From the NCBI GenBank assembly GCA_029068025.1, contig JAIEDJ010000018.1:1-17836 (forward strand): 17,836 bases of DNA, written 5' to 3'. This document shows, piece by piece, positions 13,621 to 17,836 of this stretch. The DNA comes from Oscillospiraceae bacterium (GTDB lineage Bacteria > Bacillota > Clostridia > Oscillospirales > Ruminococcaceae). Within the stretch, counting starts at the first letter, position 1; each line of letters begins with the position of its first letter. A program made the position numbers and the translations under genes. The notes beneath the pieces are model-generated. The model was not told the DNA's origin. It did not search any database and saw only the letters and a program-made list of their open reading frames with translations.

Positions 13621-13649
13621 GCATCCCCGCCGCAAAACGGCAGGGATAC
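13621..13649. terminator. terminator between convergent lipoprotein and yebC-like genes
   Basis: GCATCCCCGCCG (13621-13632) and CGGCAGGGATAC (13638-13649) pair with a CAAAA loop. There are two C-A mismatches on the plus strand that become G-U pairs on the minus strand. The minus-strand tail is GCTTTGTTT. It therefore fits best as the end of the minus-strand ribosome-assembly block, and may also stop the lipoprotein transcript. Confidence 0.75.
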
Positions 13650-13683
13650 TTTAAATTACAAACGAATTACGTACAAAAAGCTG

Positions 13684-14427
13684 TCAATTTTCATCGGGTT
13701 CGTCCCAGTTGTGCCAAACGTTTTGAACGTCATCGTTATCGTCCATTGTCTCGAGCATTAAGCCCATCTTCTTGATCTGATCCTCGTCGGTGAGCGTGGT
13801 ATACGTGCTCGGGATCTGCTCCGCCTGAGCCGAAATAACGTCATAGCCGCGCTTGGTAAGCTCCGCCGCAACGTTTCCGACCTCGTTCGGATCGGTGGTT
13901 ATCTCCACAACGCCGTCCTCAAAGCTGAAATCGTCCGCGCCGCTCTCAAGGATATCCTCCATCGCCTTGTCCTCGTCGATGTCGCCGTCCTCGTTGTTGA
14001 GCACGATGATACCCTTGAGCGAGAACATAAAGCTCACGCAGCCCGCCGTTCCGAGATTGCCGCCGAACTTGTCGAAATAGTGACGGATCTCGCCCGCCGT
14101 GCGGTTTCTGTTATCGGTAAGGCAGTCAACGATCACCGCGACTCCGCCCGGACCGTAGCCCTCATAAACGCAGTTTTCGTAATCGTTCTTCTCCGCGCCT
14201 CCCGCCGCTTTTTTCAGCAGACGGTCGATGTTGTCGTTCGGAATGTTGTTGGACTTAGCCTTCTGGACAAGCGCGGCAAGGCGCGAATTGTTCACGGGAT
14301 CCGCCGAACCTGTCTCCTTGATACAAACAAGGATCTCGCGGCTGATCTTGGTGAATACCTTTGCGCGCGCGCCGTCCTTCTCACCCTTCTTGCGCTTGAT
14401 AGTGCTCCATTTTGAATGTCCCGACAT
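13684..14427 (-). CDS. YebC/PmpR-family protein
   Basis: This 247-aa protein is a full-length member: the N-terminus MSGHSKWSTIKRKKGEKDG is the family signature, followed by AKVFTKISREI, NIPNDNIDRLLKKAAGG, the YEGYGPGGVAVIVD block and LTDNRNRTAGEIRHYF. The family was long annotated as transcriptional regulators; more recent work points to a role in translation, relieving ribosome stalling, and I consider that the better guess because the gene ends a block of ribosome genes. AAGGAG lies about 7 nt before the ATG. It begins 40 bp after the Mini-RNase III stop. Confidence 0.95.
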   Translation of the reverse strand: MSGHSKWSTIKRKKGEKDGARAKVFTKISREILVCIKETGSADPVNNSRLAALVQKAKSNNIPNDNIDRLLKKAAGGAEKNDYENCVYEGYGPGGVAVIVDCLTDNRNRTAGEIRHYFDKFGGNLGTAGCVSFMFSLKGIIVLNNEDGDIDEDKAMEDILESGADDFSFEDGVVEITTDPNEVGNVAAELTKRGYDVISAQAEQIPSTYTTLTDEDQIKKMGLMLETMDDNDDVQNVWHNWDEPDEN

Positions 14428-14467
14428 ATTGATTCTCCTTTACTATATGTAATATTTAATGTATTTT

Positions 14468-14890
14468 TTACAATTTATCATCGCAGGGAAGCGCCTTGCA
14501 GATCGCGTCAAACAGCTCCTCAAGCCGTTTATCCTGTCCCGTAAGGCTCAGATAGCCGAACAGCGCTTCCAGCGCGGTCGCACGCCGATATTCCGACGGC
14601 TTTGCGCTCTTGGGAACGGATACTCCTCCTGCGTTTCGTCCGCGTCTGACAATATCCGCCTCGCGCTCGGTAAGCAGCGGCTCGATAACCCCGACAGCGT
14701 CCGACTGATAGCTCGCGCGGACGCGTTCCACCGCCAACTCGTGCAGTCTGCCCGCGTTTGTCTGGTGCTCGAGAACGACGCGATTCCTGACCATTGCTTC
14801 ATACACGCTGTCTCCGTAGAACGCCAGCACGTTCGGACTGTATGCTGCCGCTTCCTTTTGAGTAAGATTACCTCCGACCATCGGCGTCAC
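14468..14890 (-). CDS. mrnC: Mini-ribonuclease III (23S rRNA maturation)
   Basis: This 140-aa protein is an RNase III catalytic domain without the double-stranded RNA-binding domain, the hallmark of Mini-III, which trims the ends of 23S rRNA precursor in Bacillota. The family motif NVLAFYGDSVYEAMVR holds the catalytic aspartate (D27) and EYRRATALEALFGYL the catalytic glutamate (E108). RRGRNA (82-87) matches the conserved central block. The GTG start overlaps the previous stop as GTGA. An ATG at 14881 is 5 nt after GGGGTGA (14893-14887) and may be the true start, giving 137 residues. In many Bacillota this gene follows cysS; here it lies in the obg block. Confidence 0.92.
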   Translation of the reverse strand: MTPMVGGNLTQKEAAAYSPNVLAFYGDSVYEAMVRNRVVLEHQTNAGRLHELAVERVRASYQSDAVGVIEPLLTEREADIVRRGRNAGGVSVPKSAKPSEYRRATALEALFGYLSLTGQDKRLEELFDAICKALPCDDKL

Positions 14891-15579
14891 CCCAATATGT
14901 AATAGACATAACTATACTCCTCACTGTGAAGCTCGAACATATATGTTTCCTTGTTGACCTCGCCGATACCCGTGCCGTCGTCGCCGTCCGATTCGCGGAC
15001 GATCTTTCCCAGCAGCTCATTCATAGGACGATAGTAACCGTCCAGCCAATCGGATCTTGGCGAAATGTAGAAATCCAGAACCTTGAAGCCCTGCTCCTTC
15101 GCCGAGATCACCACCCGATCCAGCGGCATAGGCCGCCCGAATCTTCGTTCAACATAGCTCCTTGTATCAGGAGACGGATCGATAAGCCAGCAAAGCGTGC
15201 GGTACACAGCGGTCCTGCCTTTTTTAAGTCCCTCGCGGAGCTGCTCAAAGCGTCTTGCCACTCCGTCGGGTTCGGCGCTGCCGTTGAACCAGATAAAGTC
15301 CCAGCCGCCGTCATTTGCGGCGATCTCATACGCGCCGACTACCCGCGTTTTCATACCGAGCTTTTCGGCATTCTCCGCGCGGTAGTCCTCGTAGAACGTT
15401 GCCAGCAGATCCGCGCCTGTTTTTTCCTTGATAAGAGACGGCGTGAACAGATCGTCTCCAAAGAACAGCGCGTTCTGGGCATTGACCTTTCCGCACAGCT
15501 CCATGACCTTCCGAGCGGTGTCCTCGCTGCCTGCCGTGGAGCGTTCCATCTGCTTCAACAATTCGTTATAAAAGCTCAT
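14887..15579 (-). CDS. small protein resembling a reduced SAM-dependent methyltransferase
   Basis: This 230-aa protein has a Rossmann-like alternation: ALFFGDDLF (about 37-45), ADLLATFYEDY, TRVVGAYEI, WDFIWFNGSAEPDG, AVYRTLCWLID, and a late FKVLDFYISPRSDWLDGYYRPM. The W..GYY.P end resembles clostridial CFA-synthase-like methyltransferases. The glycine-rich SAM motif I is missing, however, so it may be degenerate or use SAM differently. It starts ATG with GGAGAG about 9 nt upstream, 30 bp after obg, and overlaps mrnC by 4 bp, so it belongs to the ribosome-assembly operon. Function not established; family call tentative. Confidence 0.6.
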   Translation of the reverse strand: MSFYNELLKQMERSTAGSEDTARKVMELCGKVNAQNALFFGDDLFTPSLIKEKTGADLLATFYEDYRAENAEKLGMKTRVVGAYEIAANDGGWDFIWFNGSAEPDGVARRFEQLREGLKKGRTAVYRTLCWLIDPSPDTRSYVERRFGRPMPLDRVVISAKEQGFKVLDFYISPRSDWLDGYYRPMNELLGKIVRESDGDDGTGIGEVNKETYMFELHSEEYSYVYYILG

Positions 15580-15609
15580 CTGATCACTCTCCGTAATAGA
15601 ATTAAACGA

Positions 15610-16887
15610 TCATCTTACATAGTTGAATTCAAAATCGTATATTGCAACAACGTCGTCCTCTTGGATCCCCTGCCGCTCCAGCTCGTCAATTATGCCGCTG
15701 CTGCGGAGCACACGCTGAAAATACTGCAGGCTCTCGTAGTCGTCCATATTGACAGTGGACAGTATCGGAGCCAGCCACTCTGCGTCGACGATATACACGC
15801 CGTCCTCCGCCTTCTCAACGGCGAACGAGTGCTTCTGCTCGTCAAGCCGCGCGATCTCCTCCAGCGTCAAAGGAACGGCTTCATAGCGCTTTACGGGCGG
15901 AAGCTTGTCCAGCTCAGCCGTGACCGCGTCGATCAGCGCGTCCGTGCCCTCGGTGGTCGCCGCGGATATCTTAAACAGCCGCAAGCCTTTATCCGTGATG
16001 AACTTCTCAAAAGCCGCAATCTGTTCCTCAGAAGCAAGATCGCATTTGTTCGCCGCAACGATCTGCGGACGCTCGGCAAGCTCCTCGGAGAAGTTCGCCA
16101 GCTCCGCGTTGATCTTGTCAAAATCTTCGGCAGGATCGCGTCCCTCAATGCCCGAAACATCAACCACATGAACGATAAGCCGACACCGCTCCACGTGCCG
16201 TAAAAACGCGTGACCCAGTCCCACGCCCTCACTCGCGCCCTCGATCAGTCCGGGGATATCCGCCATCACGAACGATTTCTCGCCGCGCTTGACAACGCCC
16301 AGCACCGGGGTGAGCGTTGTGAAGTGATAATTCGCGATCTTCGGCTTTGCCGCGCTGACCACGCTTATAAGAGTGGATTTCCCGACGTTTGGAAAACCGA
16401 CCAGTCCCACGTCTGCCAGCAGCTTAAGCTCCAGCGTAACATCGAACTTCTCACCGGGAAACCCGGGCTTCGCAAATCTCGGGATCTGCCGAGTGGGAGT
16501 GGCGAAATGAACGTTTCCCTTGCCGCCCTTACCGCCGCGCGCCACGATCACAGGCTCGTCGTCAGAAACGTCCGCAAGTATGCGCCCCGTGTGTGAATCC
16601 TTGACAATAGTACCCCTCGGAACGCGTATCACGGTAGGCTCCATCGACTTGCCCGAACAACGCTTGGCGCCGCCCGGTTCGCCGTCGGGAGCAATATACT
16701 TTTTCTTGTATCGGAAATCGATCAGCGTTGACAGGCTGTCGTCCGCCACAAACACGATATCCGAGCCTTTGCCGCCGTCGCCGCCGTCGGGGCCGCCCGC
16801 GTTAACATACTTTTCGCGGTGAAACGACACCGCGCCGTTGCCGCCGTTACCGGCTTTTATGGTAATTTCAACCTTATCAACAAACAT
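15610..16887 (-). CDS. obg: Obg-family GTPase (CgtA/ObgE)
   Basis: This 425-aa GTPase binds late 50S ribosomal particles and links growth and stress state to ribosome assembly. The glycine-rich Obg fold spans residues 1-158 (KAGNGGNGAVSFHREKY, GGPDGGDGGKGSDI, ARGGKGGKGN). The G domain follows: G1 GFPNVGKST (164-172), G3 DIPG (210-213), G4 NKCD (280-283), G5 SAA (308-310). The C-terminal OCT domain covers about 350-425, as in Gram-positive Obg. The ATG encodes the standard MFVDKVEI start. The best ribosome site, GAGGAG, is unusually far (about 16 nt). It follows rpmA in the classical order but is separated by a hairpin. Confidence 0.97.
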   Translation of the reverse strand: MFVDKVEITIKAGNGGNGAVSFHREKYVNAGGPDGGDGGKGSDIVFVADDSLSTLIDFRYKKKYIAPDGEPGGAKRCSGKSMEPTVIRVPRGTIVKDSHTGRILADVSDDEPVIVARGGKGGKGNVHFATPTRQIPRFAKPGFPGEKFDVTLELKLLADVGLVGFPNVGKSTLISVVSAAKPKIANYHFTTLTPVLGVVKRGEKSFVMADIPGLIEGASEGVGLGHAFLRHVERCRLIVHVVDVSGIEGRDPAEDFDKINAELANFSEELAERPQIVAANKCDLASEEQIAAFEKFITDKGLRLFKISAATTEGTDALIDAVTAELDKLPPVKRYEAVPLTLEEIARLDEQKHSFAVEKAEDGVYIVDAEWLAPILSTVNMDDYESLQYFQRVLRSSGIIDELERQGIQEDDVVAIYDFEFNYVR

Positions 16888-16939
16888 GATTTTAAAAGCA
16901 GTGCTCCTCTCATATGATCCTGCGCCGCAAAATACACAA

Positions 16940-16967
16940 ATAAGCCGGAGTTTTAATTCCGGCTTAT
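16940..16967 (-). terminator. hairpin between rpmA and obg (terminator or attenuator)
   Basis: ATAAGCCGGA (16940-16949) and TCCGGCTTAT (16958-16967) are perfect 10-bp arms, with a T-containing tail (TTGTGTATTTTG) on the minus strand. It could end the rplU-prp-rpmA transcript in part, uncoupling abundant ribosomal proteins from obg. No convincing promoter was seen between it and obg, so partial read-through is expected. Confidence 0.6.
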
Positions 16968-16982
16968 CGACCTTTGAATTGT

Positions 16983-17000
16983 AAAGGCTGAACAGCCTTT
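16983..17000. repeat. short palindrome AAAGGCTG-AA-CAGCCTTT
   Basis: 8-bp perfect arms around AA, between the rpmA stop and the rpmA-obg hairpin. On the minus strand it precedes that hairpin. It may act as RNA 3' structure or a processing site. Nothing more can be said. Confidence 0.4.
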
Positions 17001-17030
17001 AGGCATACCGCCGGCAACGACCCGCGCCGA

Positions 17031-17315
17031 TCACTCAGCCTCAGCGTAAACGGAAACCTGCTTTCTGTCGCGGCCTACGCGCTCAAACTTAACGGTGCCG
17101 TCAACCATAGCGAACAGAGTGTCATCGGAACCTCTGCCTACATTGTTTCCGGGATGGATATGTGTTCCACGCTGTCTTACGAGAATGTTGCCCGCAAGCA
17201 CGAACTGACCGTCCGCACGCTTAACGCCAAGTCTCTTAGACTCGGAATCGCGGCCGTTCTTGGTGGAACCCATTCCCTTTTTATGTGCGAAATATTGCAA
17301 ACCTATCTTGATCAT
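17031..17315 (-). CDS. rpmA: 50S ribosomal protein L27 with Prp-cleaved extension
   Basis: This 94-aa protein is L27, whose N-terminus reaches the peptidyl-transferase centre. The sequence begins MIKIGLQYF and then AHKKGMGST: this short extension ending in F before AHKKG is the Bacillota-type signal removed by the Prp protease after F9, which exposes the functional N-terminus. The gene for Prp lies directly upstream. Further L27 motifs: SKRLGVKR, ILVRQRGTHIHPGNNVG. AGGAGG sits 8 nt before the ATG. Confidence 0.97.
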   Translation of the reverse strand: MIKIGLQYFAHKKGMGSTKNGRDSESKRLGVKRADGQFVLAGNILVRQRGTHIHPGNNVGRGSDDTLFAMVDGTVKFERVGRDRKQVSVYAEAE

Positions 17316-17342
17316 TGTTAAAACCTCCTAAATAATATCCGG

Positions 17343-17678
17343 CTAATAATTGGTGAGATCCTCAATCGTCAGCTTAACATTGCTGTAATCCTCCGCGATG
17401 CTCTCCAGATGCGAGTGAAACGCCGCAAGCAGCCGCATTGCCGCCGAATTATAGGCTTTCAGCCGCAGCGAGATCCGATTTTCCTCGACAGTAACCTCCG
17501 CGTCCGCACCGAAATTCTCGGTTATCGCGTTGCACACAAGCATCGTGCAGGAGCTTACCGCCGCGCAGACGATATCATTACCATCCCATTCGCTGACCGC
17601 CTCGCCGTAGCCCGCATGTCCGCTGATCTCGAATCCGTGAAACTCGCAGGCAGCCTCGTAGAATACAGCCTTGAGCAT
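17343..17678 (-). CDS. prp: ribosomal-processing cysteine protease Prp
   Basis: This 111-aa cysteine protease removes the N-terminal extension of L27. Catalytic His lies in ISGHAGYGEA (H21) and Cys in GNDIVCAAVSSCTM (C38); both residues and the order are as in the family (formerly YsxB). The start overlaps the rplU stop as TAATG, giving tight coupling, and rpmA follows after 27 bp. The conserved order L21-Prp-L27 supports the call. Confidence 0.95.
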   Translation of the reverse strand: MLKAVFYEAACEFHGFEISGHAGYGEAVSEWDGNDIVCAAVSSCTMLVCNAITENFGADAEVTVEENRISLRLKAYNSAAMRLLAAFHSHLESIAEDYSNVKLTIEDLTNY

Positions 17679-17836
17679 TACGCGTTGATGGATTCGATCC
17701 TTACCTGAGTAAACGGCTGTCTGTGACCCATCTTTCTCTTAACATGCTTCTTGGGCTTGTAAGTGAAAACTGTGATCTTTCTGCCTCTGCCGGTCTTCAT
17801 CAGCGTAGCCTTAACGGTAGCTCCGCTTACATAAGG
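17678..17836 (-). CDS. rplU: 50S ribosomal protein L21, C-terminal part (5' end outside window)
   Basis: The frame covers the last 52 residues of L21 and runs off the right edge. It reads GATVKATLMKTGRGRKITVF, then YKPKKHVKRKMGHRQPFTQV, then RIESINA: the L21 C-terminal signature KY(K)xKK..RR..GHRQ..T.V.I. L21 binds 23S rRNA domain VI in the 50S subunit. It is first in the visible operon order L21-Prp-L27-Obg. Confidence 0.95.
   Translation of the reverse strand, partial: PYVSGATVKATLMKTGRGRKITVFTYKPKKHVKRKMGHRQPFTQVRIESINA

Noticed and set aside
14926..16203. 425-aa plus-strand open frame opposite obg and its neighbour
   Set aside because: Antisense to two well-supported genes; composition is a shadow of their codon usage and no family features are visible.
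1..17836. CRISPR arrays, tRNA or rRNA genes, transposases, phage genes
   Set aside because: No spaced direct repeats, cloverleaf-like sequence or recognisable mobile-element proteins were found; the only mobile-like item is the non-coding inverted repeat.

Overview
The window looks like the chromosome of a low-to-mid GC member of Bacillota, class Clostridia, most likely an Oscillospiraceae/Ruminococcus-like gut bacterium. This rests on the L21-Prp-L27-Obg gene order, an L27 with the Prp-cleaved N-terminal extension, AGGAGG-type ribosome sites, sigma-A promoters of TTGATT-N17-TATAAT type, a FabV-type enoyl reductase and a DHHW-family envelope protein. The assignment is inference from gene content; no database search was possible.

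Plus-strand left part (1-7331). The end of a DHHW-family envelope protein overlaps an RluA-type pseudouridine synthase. A cluster with a second-messenger theme follows: a PilZ-domain protein with its own strong promoter, a membrane-anchored Cache-PAS-GGDEF diguanylate cyclase, a 160-bp imperfect inverted repeat, a ParA/Soj-like ATPase (TTG start) and, overlapping it by 4 bp, a small protein with a ComFB-like CxCxxC domain where a ParB would normally be. After a strong extended -10 promoter whose -10 box lies in a perfect 26-bp palindrome, and a roughly 200-nt structured leader, comes a solitary MreB/Mbl-type actin homologue closed by a good terminator.

Minus-strand middle (7389-12318). An ECF sigma factor overlaps a single-pass membrane partner that is probably its anti-sigma factor, with an ECF-style promoter upstream. 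Next to it is an operon read fabV, a short ORF, a SAM methyltransferase and a three-TM membrane protein. The short ORF and the methyltransferase are joined at an (AT)12 tract and are out of frame by exactly one dinucleotide. One extra AT unit, or two fewer, would make a single 448-450 aa protein. This is the best candidate in the window for a phase-variable switch, or alternatively a recent frameshift or an assembly error.

Divergent lipoprotein (about 12371-13581). A plus-strand lipoprotein of unknown function is preceded by a decayed fragment of a paralogue of itself, so this was probably a tandem duplication.

Minus-strand right part (13621-17836). One long housekeeping block reads rplU (partial), prp, rpmA, obg, a small methyltransferase-like protein, Mini-RNase III and a YebC-family protein. 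It links ribosome assembly, rRNA maturation and translation, with an internal hairpin between rpmA and obg and a terminator at the far end.
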